A DNA stretch of 64,000 nucleotides from Euborellia annulipes (taxonomy: Eukaryota; Arthropoda; Insecta; Dermaptera; Anisolabididae). A program made the translations under genes and the position numbers. This document shows, piece by piece, positions 43,950 to 58,900 of this stretch (positions are counted from its first letter, which is position 1; every line of letters begins with the position of its first letter). Below the pieces are notes generated by a model that did no database searches, was not told where the DNA came from, and was given only the letters and a program-made list of their open reading frames with translations. The stretch is taken from contig JAKCPI010009549.1 of the NCBI GenBank assembly GCA_023213315.1, positions 1 to 64,000 on the forward strand, written 5' to 3'.

Positions 43950-46900
43950 TTAAAGACTATACGGGTGACAAAATTGGTAAACAAGTCGTTGCGACCTTTC
44001 TGTTTTTTTCATTATTCCTTTTTTATAATATTGTCGTATAGATCGTGATAATTTGTCATAATTCATGGCAGGTCTGTTTTTCCTCTTTCCCCAGAGACGT
44101 GCCACACGGACTGAATCCTCAATTTTAAAAACTCCCTTTTCGCGGTCTAACCAGCGAATGCAGGCTCCATGAATTTGAGGGGCGCTTAAGAGTTCTTTGA
44201 GGAATTGCCAAAGATGAATATGAGAGCCACTTGTACTCGGTGTGGAAGTAGAAGTTGAGGCTGATGTACCTCGAGGAGGTCGCGATGGCACAAGAGAAGA
44301 TGATGTTGAGGGTTCGGGCTGTTCCGTTTTAATGCTTGTACTAGTCGACGCTGTTGGCTTAATTGAAACAGGCGTACTGGGTGTACTAGCCATCGAAGGG
44401 GAGCTTATAGAAGCAGATGGACTCGCCACCATTGGACTTGAACTTGGAGCCAGGGATGTTGGTGGCGATGCCATGGTAATATCACTAGAAAACTCCTCGT
44501 CATCATCTGGAATAAAATTTTTATTTTAATTATAGTTCAATTAAAAAAAATGATATTTTTTATCCAAACAAACTAAAACAAAGTAAATTATAGATCTAAG
44601 CAAGCGCAAAGATATTTTGTTTTGGAATCAAGAATTTTGTTATTATTTTTTTAATAAAATTAATATCTAACCCTCAGAAGTATCACCACTTGATCCACTG
44701 CATGACGTCACAGTGCTCTTTATGTCCCAGGATGCAGTCGCACCTGAAGCTGAACTGGATGCGGGCTCATCTTGTACCCACGCCGCTTTCCAAACTTCAA
44801 GCTGAGCAAACAATGTGCTTCCACACTAGAAATAATAAATTAATGTGATTATTTTGCTTGTTTATTATTGATAGAATAAATAAATATTTTTCTATATGCC
44901 GAGAAAGTAATATTAGGGATTAAGGATAGTTACCTGAGGGGCTCTTTGTTGGAATTGTTCTTCCGTAAGTGAGCTGAGAGATGCGCCATCCATTGAAAAA
45001 TATTCCATAGGGACTGACCCAAGGTCGAATTGTCGGAGGGTCCATAAGAGCCAGTTACGCACATCATCGCTCGACCATTGGCTAGGATCTAAAAAGAAAA
45101 AAAAATCTAGTTTAATTTTGAGAAAATTTTATTCCCATTTTGTCTTTTAATATATAATATCATTTATTAGATAACTTTAAAAGTCAGGAGGTGTGAGTTC
45201 GGATTAAAATTCATTGATCAATTGGTATAAATAATTATGAAACATAAGAGTATAGAGGCAATTAGGTGCAATCATGTGCTAGGTTTATTAACGTTAATAT
45301 TCAAATTGTTATACAGTATATAAAATTTGACTATTTATCTTGTTGTAAATGAAAAGTTAAATAATTATTTGTTAATTGATTAAATAGGACATGTTCCTTG
45401 CTTTTGATTTGACTTCTCCAAAGGATAATACTTGTGTAACCGAGTGCTTGGCCTTGGGCAAGGACGTTGTCGTTATCGGTCCACTTTATAGATGTCTCTT
45501 AATGTTTTCTTTTTTCCATCTTTGGGTTTCACCAAATGTTGAGAGGGAGAAAGGAACGCTCACGCTGACTTTCACTTCAACAAGAAGGAGAGTTGAATGC
45601 ACTTTATCTTTTCTCCTCTTCTTCCTTCTCTTTATTTTTTTATTTTGTATCTTTTTAAAAAATAAATGCGGTCATCCATTAGAAGAGAGAGTAAAAACAT
45701 TGCATTTGGGAAATGCAACAAGAAATTTATATGCATCAAATCATTTGAAATTTCACCATAGAGAATTTTTTTTTTTTTTAATTTCTATAATACTTTTTAT
45801 GAAGTAACTTAATTAAAAAATTATACTATGAGTATTGTTATTTTTAAAATAATTTTTGAATTTACCTACTCCGCTCAATAAAAAACAAAAATAGGTCACC
45901 TCATTATCATAATTAGCCTAATTAGTTTCATAAATATAATAAAATAACTTGTTGGATTATAAAGTGAATCTAGTTTATTTTAGTACTCTCTCCGTGGCCT
46001 CAAAGGGGATCACATCACATATACGAAGACTCTACTACCGTCATAATGTATTTTCGGACTTCATTTTCTAATAAGATTCTTTGAAGGCGAGGTATTAGTT
46101 TATAATAATTATTATTAATTTTAATTTCCATTTATTAACAGAAATATGAAAAAAAAGAAAAAAAAATTGTAAGTCCTTTTTTTCATTTTGGAACATCACG
46201 TAAATTTATCTCTGATTGGTCTAGTTAGTGTTTAAAAAACAGGGGACTGACATTCTCCTTTTTTTTGGGCGGCATTCAGTCAGCGGCGTAACTAGTCTTT
46301 GAGGGCGGAGGGAGCGAAGCTCAACTGGGGCGCCGTTTTTCGTCCGACTTTTTTTTTTAGTAATCGAATCTCGTTCGATCTGTTTTTATTTGTAATTTTT
46401 CTCCGGATTTGTGATATAAAATGATTTTATTATGAAATTTCAAAAAAAATACCCGGAGATTTTGGGAATAAGCCGAAAATCCAGAGGCGCGAGGGGCGCC
46501 AAAAGCTTGATGCGCGTGGGGCGGGGGGGGGGGCGAGCGCTCCCCTTCGCCCCCACCTGGATACGCTACTGCATTCAGTTTATCTGGTTGTTGCAGTTTT
46601 TTCTGAGACGATATAAGTAGGTCAAAAGAAGAAATAAAATGCGTTTTCTTTATTCCAGAGATTTATTATGGTTTTTATTGTATACTCGGTATGCCCTATT
46701 ACAGGACCACAGTACCGCATTCGGCTATTTGAATTCAATTTTAGTCATGAAACTTCAAAAATTAAATAAATGAAAAATTTTCATTGAAAATATTGAGGAC
46801 AAAATATAGTGTTAAAATTTTAAACGCTGAAAGAAATTATTTTTCATTTTTGGAGATCGTTCGAACTCCAGAAAAATTTTTTTTTGTTTCGGTCCTTTCA

Positions 46901-49900
46901 AAAATAAATTATTAATATTTATAATTTACTTTTATATAAAGAGAAATTGTTTTTTTTAAATTTTTCCTCATCGCACTCTTACGGGGAGAATATTTAGGCA
47001 TTCTGCGGTGCCCCTGAAAGTTGCTCAGCGCTGGATTATCTTGTCATCGTTAAATGTTTTATGGCTGGAATTTTTTTTTTGATCTAAATGAATTATATAG
47101 TCCTTAGTGTTTGTGTGAGTGTGTACGTTTACGTGGCTTTTTTGTTCTTCAAGGTGATCCTCCCCACCCCCACGTTACTTGCTCTCTTGTCAAACATGTA
47201 TAAAAGTATATAAAGTATATAAATAGCCCTCGGACTGGCACTGGGACTGCCGGTTCTCATAGGCGCGGCTAAAGAATGTTATATAATAAAAAAAAGCAAA
47301 CACACACAGACATATATACATCTAGATAGAGGTGAGAGATATTGGGTTTGGGAAAACCATCAGCCTTCGATGCTTGCAGTTAACCTTCGTATTATATTAG
47401 ACTACTTAATTCGAATATATCAAAAACTGGCGCCATTTGAGCTATAGGATATACCCAACCCATAAAGAATAACAAATTTGTTTCTTTCTTTTTTTTTTTT
47501 ATTTCTAATTTATTCAGGCCTTCTAATATAAATATTTTTTTTTTATCGCAGTGATTTCAATTGCGAAATTTTCATACTTTTACTTTATAATTAATATATT
47601 TTAAAAATTGAGGATTCTAACATCTGATGATATTTTTATAGCTTTGACAATTTACAAATTCTTTTGTAGTGGTAGAGTTCTTGTTTGGTTAGAAACGAGG
47701 GGGAAGTTAGGGGTTCGCATCCCCTCTCAAATGGCAAAAATTTATTTCAATTGAATTGTCTACCAATCAATTGGTTCAACAGCGATGCCGAAAAAGAAGA
47801 TTTACAAAAAAGATTTACAAATTTTTGAAATGAGAAAGAGATTCCAAAGGTAAATTTAAGTTGTTAAAATTTAGTAATAATTGTATGTAAATTAACCCGG
47901 AATCAGGACTTCAATTGTATTCTGAGGATGAGCGCTCAGGTATTCGAAACATCGATAAAAAATTTTTCAACTCTTCCTTTTTACTCTCTTTTAATTTTTG
48001 TAAATTTAACAGTCTAGAGAAGAGCTGGCGACAAAAGTGGGCAAAGCTTTTATAAATATAAAGATAACAATAATACAAAGTATGTTTGTGAAGATATCAC
48101 ATTAATTCATGACAGGGGCGTATATAGAAATTTTTTTCGGGGGGGGGGGGGGCTGAACTCGAAAATTTTTCTGAGGAAAATTTTTTTGTTAAGAAACTAA
48201 ATTTTTTTTCACACGAAATTTTTTGAGGAACATTTTTTCTTTTGTGGAACCAAAGATATCCATCCTGCGGAAAAATTTGTTGCGCTGATGTCTGCATAAC
48301 TCTATATATGTATATGTGTTTGGGAAATTTCGGGGGGGAGCCCGGCCCTCCTCCCTATATACGCCCCTGATTCATGACTCTTACACAGAAAATAGTAAGG
48401 AAAATTTCAGAACATTTCAGAAAAATAGATATTTTTTTTTAATTGTTAGTACTTTCAAATATTTAGTATTTTCTTTATCTATTATTTATTACTTTTGTTT
48501 TTTGATAATAATTTTTTCCTTATTTTTTTTTTTTTTTAATAAAAGACAGACAATAAAATACGTAACATGTTTTATCAAGTTCAAAGTGGCAAGATTAATT
48601 AAAATTATTTTGTAATATGATATTAATATAAATGCCCTCGGGCTTGGTGTAGGTGATTAGCGTGCTAACCTTCTATACCTAGGGTCCAAATGGCTTAAAT
48701 AAGAATGCCTGGACCCCAAATATATATTTTTTATAATATAATGTATATTATAAATACGAGTATCGTTAAAAGTCTTAAATGGCCTAAGTTACCGAAAATA
48801 CTGTGTAAATGTGAGTGTGAGTGAGAAAAAAGTGTTTTATGTAAAAAAAAAAATAATAATAATAATATTAATATTCTTCAGGAGTCAATCTTATTCCGCC
48901 CCCTAAAAAAAAAAATTTCCGCGATCTGTAGAGTTGTTATGCCAGGTCAACGTCCCTTTCTATTCAAACACCCGTGTGTTCAACATAAAGGGGAAAAATT
49001 GGTTCAAACAAACATGATATAAAGCAAAAAGAAAGTAATTAAAGACACGCTGCGGTTAGAGGTCGAGTGGTTTTGAAATTTGGAGAAAAATACATATAAT
49101 TTGTAAAATAAATAAATGATTAAATTAATTTGGACCTATTTTATTTTATTTTTTTTTTTTTTATATAAATTTATATTATTCCATTTGTGAAATAAATTGA
49201 GAGATAGAAGCTAACAGGGCCTCTACTTTTTAATAGTTAATATTAACCCCTGCAACTTTTGCAACCGCAACCATCCAAACAATCATAGATCGCGAGAAAA
49301 AATTCAAAAGATTCAATAATTATGCATATGGCACAGCATTCTAGATAAAAATTAATTAAATCTAAGAATAAAATAAAATTTTGAAACCCATTTTCAGCTT
49401 CTGACGATTTATACAGCGCGTCTGTATTTTTAAACAAGGTTGGTTTTATGGGGGGTAATAAAAAAAAATATATATATTTTTTCTCTTTTTTTTTTTTTTT
49501 TTTAAATAAAAAAAATTTTAAAAAAAAACTTATTGAAACCAAATGGTAGCCAATATATTTTATATATTAATAATGATTTATTTATTAATTTATTTTTAAG
49601 TCTTTCCGATATTCATAAACGACACAAATATAATAATGATTTATTTAAGACAATTATATTATAACAATAAATTCATCATCTATGTGATAAATAAATTTTT
49701 GTTGCGTTACAAGGGAAGTGAAAATTCTCTCCCTGAGCTTATTATGGTTACAATTATAAAATGGGACTTTTTTTATAGCTTCTTATGAAAAATAACGTTA
49801 CGGTATCTTAAATGACTTTCCAAAAAAATATTATTTCATTTTCAAATGGGAAAGTGATTTATTGAAGCACCGCCCTGTGCTTAAAAACATTTTTAGAACT

Positions 49901-52900
49901 ATTTCTTTAAAATAGAAATATTAATAGTCATTCAAGAAATTCTAACGGTAAAATATTCCAAAGAATAGATAATGAATTTAATAAAATTTTCCTTAATATG
50001 AATAAATAAATATATGCAAAGAATTGACTCCTATCAATATAAATATATATTTATATTCTAAATTGAATAAGGCCGATACCCTGTGCCCAAAAAAATTCAT
50101 TAATACTGACTTTAAAAGTCGAAGGAAAATAAATAAATTTTCAAAAATTCTATATTTTATTTGAAAAAAGACTAACTATAACGACCGTCTCCGGCGGGCT
50201 TTGCGTCTAGCCCTGGGAGCTTTGATTATTCTTAAAGGCCGGTTTACATGCTACGATAAATCGTAACGATTTATCGATTTTTTGCCATATTTCGTTGTCG
50301 ACAGCTATCGACTTCAATGCAAACGGAGAGAAATCGTTACGCTTTGCATAAATTGATGCCGGCCGGCATCATTAATCCAATTCCAATAAATGTCTACAAT
50401 GTCATGCTTACACCCAACGATATATCGAAACAATTCGATCGTTACGATAAATTGTACGATTTATCGTAGCGTGTAAATCGGCCTTAAGAATTATTGATAT
50501 TATATATTTATTAATTAGTTGAAACACAATTAAAAAAAGAAATAAATGAATATTTAAAAATTTTTTAATTCATAAAAAGACTATCAGAATAAAAACAATT
50601 TTTATATTAGTAACCAATTAATTTGTATAAATACAAGACGGATTCTACAATATATGGCCTCAAATGTTAAGATAACATTCATTTTTTTTTTTAAATAAAT
50701 TATTTTTTCGGTCGTCAGTTTTCTCTGGTAGATATTATTAATTCATTATTATTATATAGAACATATATATCTTATGTAATTATTTTATTAAAAAAAAAAA
50801 TTCTCTCTTCCCCCACGTGCCCTCTGGAGTTTGCTTGTATTCGATACTTAAAATGCTGTAAAATTTGAATTTAGTCGCATGTAAAAGAATTAATAAAATA
50901 TATTCATGATACAGGATCTATATCCAGAGTAATATATTTAAATACTAAGATTTATTGACAGGATATTTCCTATTGATGTTTTTTACGACTATGAATAATT
51001 ATTAGTAGTATAAGACAATTACTAAACTAAACTAGTGCCTGGAAAGATCATTCAAATTCAAGGGCAAAGAGAGAGAAACGGATTCGAACTTCTTTCTTTG
51101 CCGTTTAATTAATATTTATTGGACAAATTAATTAAAAATATAGAGGGAATTTTAATTAAAGAAATAAATTTTAATTATAACGTAGAGTTACCGCCTTTGT
51201 ACGGCAAAATTTTATTTTTATTGGTCGTGGTGTTAAAAAAACAATAATCAATTATAATTGTAGGGTTTGGTGGATAAAAGTAAAAGGTAAAACTTTTTCT
51301 TTCGTAATGCTAATTAAATTTGATTAAAGATTATAGTGAAAAATATGTTACAAGTCATTGAGATAAAAATCGAGCCACCCCAAGTGTTAAAATCTGATAT
51401 CTCTTTAAATATTAAAATATCAAAATAATACCAACTTAAAGGGGGGGGTTGATTTAGGGCCGGTTGCTTCAGATCTAGTCAACTAGCAAATCGAGAATAC
51501 GCTTAATCTACGAGTTTTTTTATTTGCTTTAAGGTCTTTTTCGGCATTGAAGGCCATTTAGACCCCGTCTGTATTTATTACGATTGGATTGGTAGCCAAT
51601 CCTTTGGTACCAGAAGCTAATGCCCTAGCCGTTAATCACATATCAAGGATCCTATGAAATGAGTTTTTTCACATATAATTAGCTATGTGAGGTATAAGGA
51701 AAGTTTTGTCAAGTTAGCAACTTAATAAAGTTGTTATTTATAAAAATTATTAAAAATTAAAATTAATTTAAAATAAATATTATAAAGTTTAATAATACGA
51801 TTAGCTAACCTTAAGACTCGAACGTCATAGTCAACTAGCTTATCCGAGGAATAGCTAGTTAATTAGATGTGAAGCAACCGGCTTTTACCCTTTCACAATT
51901 ATTGTTATTTGAAACAAAGGACATTTTTTAGCATAAATCTTGATTTATTTTAGCAAATAATAATTACAATAAAATAAACGTTTTGGCTGCTAATTCTGCA
52001 ACTATCATCAAGTTAATGTATTCACTTTCTACAATGAACACTAACTGAGCCAGATTGAGTTTATTATTCAAGTGAATGCATCAACCTGATGATGGATGCT
52101 GAATCAGGTTGTAATTTATTGTAATTATTAATAGTTTTTGTATTAATATTTGCTCTAAAATAAAACACGATATATGTCAAAAAATGCCTTTATTTTTCCT
52201 AAAAATGTCATCTTGATCAAAAAGTTTCAGTACTCTCAATCAAAATAATGGGGAAGGTTTTCCAATCCCCTCTAAGGTCCTATTGTATAGTTCGATATGT
52301 TATTAATTATTTTAATTTATTATTAATATTTTGCTAGTTTTTTTTTTGTTTAAGTTCTTTTTCGTCATCTCAGGCCATCTAAACCGCGCTTCTATTTAGT
52401 CAATACATAAATTTCTCAGCACTAAGTGACAACCACTTTGTCAGGATTCGATAAAGTTGATAATAATTTTTTTTTTATAATAAGAAATGTTTGCAAAAAG
52501 AAAATTTTTTATAGAATATATCATATTAAATATTCATTCATAATAGACCTCCGAAATTTCTTTTAATTGATTCACTTAAAAGAAAATATCAAAAGATAAT
52601 TCAAATTCCCCCTCTAAGTCCTTGAGAGGAGACCTCTCCCAATGAACCAGGAGAGAGAGAGAGATGATTAAGGAAGGTTATCGTTAGAAATGGATAATGA
52701 TAAATTATATGATTTATTTTTAATGAAAAAGCCTAAACAAGTATTATTGCATATTAAAGATATTTTTTAATTAGGTACATGCAATCTATCTAAATTTTTT
52801 ATTTATTTAGTGAGATTATCCTTGGTCAAGCAAAATGTTAAAGACAATGATTAATTAACTAATTACACGAGCATTGGCCTCTAGGAATTTAATGAATAAG

Positions 52901-55900
52901 GGTAATGCATAAGGCTTAAAGTATTATTTATTTATTAATAGATTGTATAGAGATCCTAGCACCAGAACAAAACGCATTTTATTTTCACAAATGCCTTTTT
53001 ACTTTCTCTTACCTATATGGGTTAATATCAAGAAAAAGGTCTTGCCAAAAATTCAATGTTGAAATTTGGAAGGAAATACACGTTTTGAAGCCTCCTCAGT
53101 CTTATAACTGAGAGCAATATTATTTAAAAGTTTTATTATAATTCATTATATATTTATTTTTCGAATTTTGAAAATTTATTTTTTAATTATGATTTCATGA
53201 AAAAATTAGCTCCAAAATTGGTTATTACTTTCAGGGAGATATTTTTACTTTTTTTATTATTATTTAAATTCTTTTATAATTTTTTTTTCTTTTCATGAGC
53301 GAGACGAAATTATAATAATAATAATAATAATTATTATTATTATTATCTATCTCTGTTCAAAACCAAAACCACATCAGAATAAAAATTAATGATCATTAAA
53401 AAAAAAATCCTAAAGGGCTCCTTACACGGTCAATAATAATGACATTATTTTATCAGATCACTTGCTTATTAATGTCATTCTGGGCAGTTGAATTCAAACG
53501 TGGTCGGATGAAATCGTTTCAAAAATCCACAATGCCGTAGTAAATGATCGCCGATTGAAAAAGATACGCGAATTTGCTGATTTTGGAAACATCTTATTCG
53601 ACCGTGCCCAAAACATTTTACATGATGTTTTGGACATGAAAAAGCTTTCTGCTCAATGGCTGCCGCATTTGTTAACAGTGGACTCCGATAAGTACATGGG
53701 CGTAACTTGAGAATTTAACTGGGGGGGGGGGGGGACAGGGACCAGCTATCTATCCTTCGGGGGGCCTGGAAAGCCCCATATTTTCTCAATTTTTCTTGGG
53801 GCAGGGAGCTTTCTGGGGGGGGGGGGGGCACTTCCCTAGTTTCGCCCAAGAATAAGTACAAGATTAAAGTGTGCTTCAAACAATTTGGAGGTCAAAATGA
53901 GAATATACATTTTAAAGAGCATTTAAAAAATAATTAATTTTTAAATTTTAATCAAAATCTTTAGAGCCGATTTTGAGAAAATCAAAAACTCAGTCAATTG
54001 AACGCTTTTCAAGAATGTTTAAACTTATGTATTTAAATGCAATCCTGCTGTGTATTGAACTAGAGGTGTCTATGTTGAAAAATAAAAAAAAAATTCTTAA
54101 AAATCTTGTGTTTTCTTTGTCAGGCCGAGAACTTTTCGTACCACCCTCTAGCATCTAGCCGAAAAGACAGAAAAAAAAAGAAAATTTAGCTTATTCATAT
54201 ATCTAAAAAAAAAAAATAATTAATTTTTTAATATGAATATTTCGAAACTAACAATTTTCCAATACCTATAAATTATAATTAGTCTGCTTGCTTAATTTCT
54301 AAAATTATACTCCTGAAGAAAAAAATTTGACTTGTTATGGTCTAGAGTTATTTTTTAATTAATTCTTGTGACCTTCTGAATGGAATTCAAAAATGTATCC
54401 AAGGTCAGCCAATCTATGCGATCACTTTTCGCGTTCAGGAGCAAAATGAAAAATATTAGTTCCCACTTTTTTTTTTTTTTTTTTGTAAATAACCAATCAT
54501 GCATGCATCTTTTATAAACAATTTTTTGTATTCATCTCTACAGACAATAAATAAACATTTCTTTGAGTGAATCCCTGTTTCATTATGATTGTGGAATAAA
54601 TAAACTGATTTAATAATTTGTTAAGGTCATTCTAAAATAAAAAAATTTGTTGAAATGATGAATCATTAAAATGAAAGACATATATACTAAAAAGTACAAT
54701 ACTTTTGATATTCTTCCACAAAGAAAGACTTCAAGCTGGAAGTAAAGGATAGAATATTTTTTGGAAAATTTAAATTATAAGTTTAATTTTATGATTTTTT
54801 AAGTATAATTTTCTCTATGATTGAAATTCCACGTGGAGGGGAAGGGTGATATGATATTCCTTTATTTTAATAACTTTAGAATGCTTTGTTCCAATACAGT
54901 AGAAACTCATTCATTAGGAACGTCAATTATTCAAATCCGAGGATCTTTTTGTCATTTTTTTTTAATTTTCCTCTCTCATCTCCTCAGCCCGCAATTTGAC
55001 TTCCAAAGACCAGAGGATGCATGATAATCAGCAAAGCTTTATGATGATGATGAGTCCAATTTGAAACGTTTGAATTTTATAATTGTCTAATGTCTCGAAA
55101 ATTTCAAATATTTTATTATTATCCATCAGTTTTTTTTTTTTTGATTTTCTCAAAATTCGCTCCAACGATTTTGTTTAAAATTCAAAAATCAATTATTTTT
55201 TTAGATTCTCGTTAAAATATATATTCTCCTTTTGCCATTGAAATCTTCTGAAGACCACTTTACTCTTGTATTTCATAGAAAGATAGGAGAAATGGTTGCC
55301 ATTGTAACAAAATATAAATATTTTCCCATATTTATAAATTTTACATCTGAATTCAAATGTACCGAATGCCTACGGGCTTGGTCTAGTTGGTAGCGTGCCT
55401 ATTTTCTACACCGAACGTCGCGGGTTCGGACCCCAGGCAGTCCGATGATTTTATTTAAGCAATTTGGATACCAAATGGCTTAAATAGAAATGCCTGGACC
55501 CTCAATAGATATTAAAAATAAAATCGGTTATCGTCAAAGTCTTAAATGGCCTAAGTTGCCGAAAAGACTGTGTGAATGTGTGTGGGTGAGTGTAAAAGAG
55601 AAAAAAGTATGTGTTTAAAAAAAAAAAAAAACTATAACTTTAGTGATCTTAGATCTTTCAATATTTTTTGGAATTAAAATCCACAATCATATAATCAGAA
55701 TGCGAACTAGTGAGGTGTGAAATAAAACAACACAATCAATAGTTGAGATACTTTGAAAATTTTTTCAATAATCTCGGTTAATAGAATAGAATATTTAAAG
55801 CCGAATTTCAAGGAGATTGGTCCATAAACACAAAACCTTTGGAAGAACAAAACTTGGAAGTTTGTATATTCAATTTACCTGGTATAACCATTTATAAGGG

Positions 55901-58900
55901 AAAGTAATATTAATATAATATTAGAGGTAATTTGTTATAAAAAAAATGCCATTATAGGTTTAGAGGATGATGATGAATATATACATTCGTTATAGAGGGG
56001 TCTGAGATATTACAAAGGTTGAGAAACACTGTTATGATAAATAACTTATAATCTTTTTGTAGTTATCCTTACCTGGTGAGATGTTTAATATGGTACAAGT
56101 GGAATGAACATCCCTTCGAAGTTGTTCGAACGCCAATGAGAGTACAGGTTCAATTCGCTCTCTAGAAAGCTCCATTTCGGGGCAAACCGGCAAATTTGAT
56201 GTTGATGCCCCTGATGTGGATGGGGTTGCTGTCGATGACGCCGGTGGGGGTGTTACAGATGGTTGTTGTTGCTGCTGCTGCTGCCTTTGTTGAATATCCT
56301 CCTCACTTTCCTAAAAAATTTATTCATTTTAAATTAGTGACTTATTTTAATAACATTATTAGATTCGTATTCTATCCTTTAAATAAATGCAAACTTTTTT
56401 TAAATGAAAAGCAAGAAAGAAACGTAAAAAAAAAATACATTAGTAAAGTACTAGTACTCTTTGACGGATTTGATTCAAAATCACCGAGATGCCTAAGAAA
56501 TAAATACTTAACTTAAATATAAAATTTGAAATTTTTTGAGTTATTTAGTTAACCCATATTTTTTGATATTTCACTTGAAATTCATTAAATTTATTGTGAA
56601 AAAAATTAAAATTCAAGCTAATAAGGAAATCCTCTCTTTTCATGGAAACTTTAAGAAAAGCAATAAAACAGGTATTTTAACAAAAAAAAAGCAATAAAAT
56701 CTCTTTCAAAGAAATTTAGATAATATTTTTACATATTTTAACAGGAATTGATTTTCATACACTTTAGAATTTTTTCACAATAAATTTAATAAATTTCAAG
56801 TGAAATATCAAAAAGTAAAAAATGTGGGTTAAAGGGATCACTCAAAAACTAAAAATCTCTTGATACTCAAATTTTATACTTAAACTTAAGTAACCATTTC
56901 GTAGGGGTCTAAAATCGGCTAAGGAGTACTAGTACTTTACAAATGTATTTTTTGAGTTTTTTTTCGATTCTCAAAATTGGCTCTAACAGTTGTACTTAGT
57001 ATTTGTATTATCGCGGATAATGACACAATGAGTATCGAAATGCGTCAAGAAAAATATCACCTAGTGCTTTTGATTCATTTTAATTGATTTTACCTAATTA
57101 TAATATTTCAACTAGAGCCAACTGTTACTAGTTTAATTATTAATAATTGATAATATATATAATATTTATCTTTCTCTTAAATATTATATGTAAGCCTTCC
57201 ATCTGCTATATAGGGTAGCCAGAAATTTCGATGGGGGGTTCAGGATGATTTCTCCCCCTCCCCCCTACTAATAGGGCAGTATAAGGCGTCTAATGAAATA
57301 TATAACTAGCCAATCCGCCCTCCTGGCCCCCCCTCGGACTGGCTCGGGCCCGCCCTTTTTAATTAAGTGCCACAATTTTTCATTCAACTCGTTTCAGGCA
57401 ATAAAAAATGCAACCCTCACATCTTTAAGAATTTTAGATATATCCCCTATTATAGCGGAGTTTCTGCCTGTTTTATTTCTCTTGATCCGAGTTCTATCTC
57501 AGATCTCTATAAAGAAAAAAAATAAAAAATTTATTTGTATGATAATTTTGTATTATTTTTCATTTGAGGGATTTAATCAATTTTAGCAGGCTTTAATTTT
57601 TTAAAAAGACTACAAAAATCAATTCTTTTCAATGGGAAAATTCTGAATTTTCTGAATTTTTTGCTTTCCTTTAAAAAAATTAATTTTTTTTAATTTTTTT
57701 TTTTTTAACTAGAGAAAATTATTATATTTTTACTTCTCTTACCCTATATATGAAAAATATATAGAGAGAAAGTATTGATTATATTATAGAGCTTAAATAT
57801 CTAGTCATGGCTTGGGTCCAATGGGGGGTTTGAACCCCCAAATCCCCCCCCGTGGCTACGCCTATGTCTGCTATATAACATGTTATAAAGACAAGAAATC
57901 TCAAGAAGTTTATATGACGTTATGCTATTTCATTGTTCTTTAAAATAAATTAAAAACGCTGTTAAAGTAATAAATTTCAATCCAGGATATAAATTTTTAA
58001 TAATACTTACTTGTTCCATTTTAATAAATGGTAGATCGATAGGTTGCAAATTGTATCGTCTCTGGAATGATAAATCTCGAAGGCACTCTCTTAATAATTG
58101 GTGGTCTGCTCCTGGAGATGTATTGCTGCTTTTGGTGCTGGTGGAGATGGTGTTTGTGGTTGTTGTTGCTGCTGTTGTTGGAAATCGTCTAACAATTGAG
58201 CCAAATCAAGACAGGGTTCATGTGAATATAGTGTTGAAGAAAGTGGCGGAGCTGGCGATAATTCTTCTTTCTTTACACGAACTGTTGTCTTCAAAATATA
58301 TGAATCCTCTTCCGATGGGAAATAAATATTGTTATTCAAATTGTGTGATGTATTACTTGAAGGTTGTATATTAAAATTTAAAGATGGGGGGATGGAATAA
58401 ATGTGGTGGTGAATGAAATGCTCCGGGTTCGACTTCTGATGGTGAGACTGGTACCTGGAAGAAAGATAAAAGAGAATTTATTAAAGAATAAATAGGAAAA
58501 TAAAAAATAAATGAAATAGGAAGTGAATATTTATTTAAAAAAATGTTAATAATAATTTTTAGAGTTAGATAAAATCAATCTGTGTAGATTTATGTTGACA
58601 TTAACTATGAGTGATATACGGGCAGGGCCGTGCTTAGGGGGGGGCGACCGGGGCCTTTGCCCCGGGGGCGAAAAATTTTGGCTTTTTAAAAAAAAAATAT
58701 TATATTTTTTTTTTGGAAGGGGGAATATTTTTTTGGTGGGGGGGCAAAAGGGGGAAAAATTTTGGGGTGGGGGGGGGGAAAATTTTCGTCTCTAAAAAAA
58801 AGGAAAAATTTTTTTTCGGGAGGGAAAAATTTATGGTAAAAATTAAAAAATATATAAAAGAGGGGGGGGAAGGACGGGCTCGCCCCCGGCGGCGAAGCAC

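Noticed and set aside
44242..44529. Plus-strand frame 44242-44529
   Set aside because: Antisense to the Ser/Thr-rich part of the last ETS exon.
45391..45807. 138-codon plus frame in the ETS intron
   Set aside because: Ends in Phe/Leu low complexity; no splice sites, domain or neighbouring exon supports it.
58091..58190. A hidden intron explaining the frame change in ETS exon 2
   Set aside because: The polyglutamine-to-frame-switch stretch contains no GT on the coding strand, so no GT-AG intron can start there; paired homopolymer indels fit better.
58051..58374. Plus-strand frame 58051-58374
   Set aside because: Antisense to ETS exon 2, where the glutamine codons read as valine and leucine.
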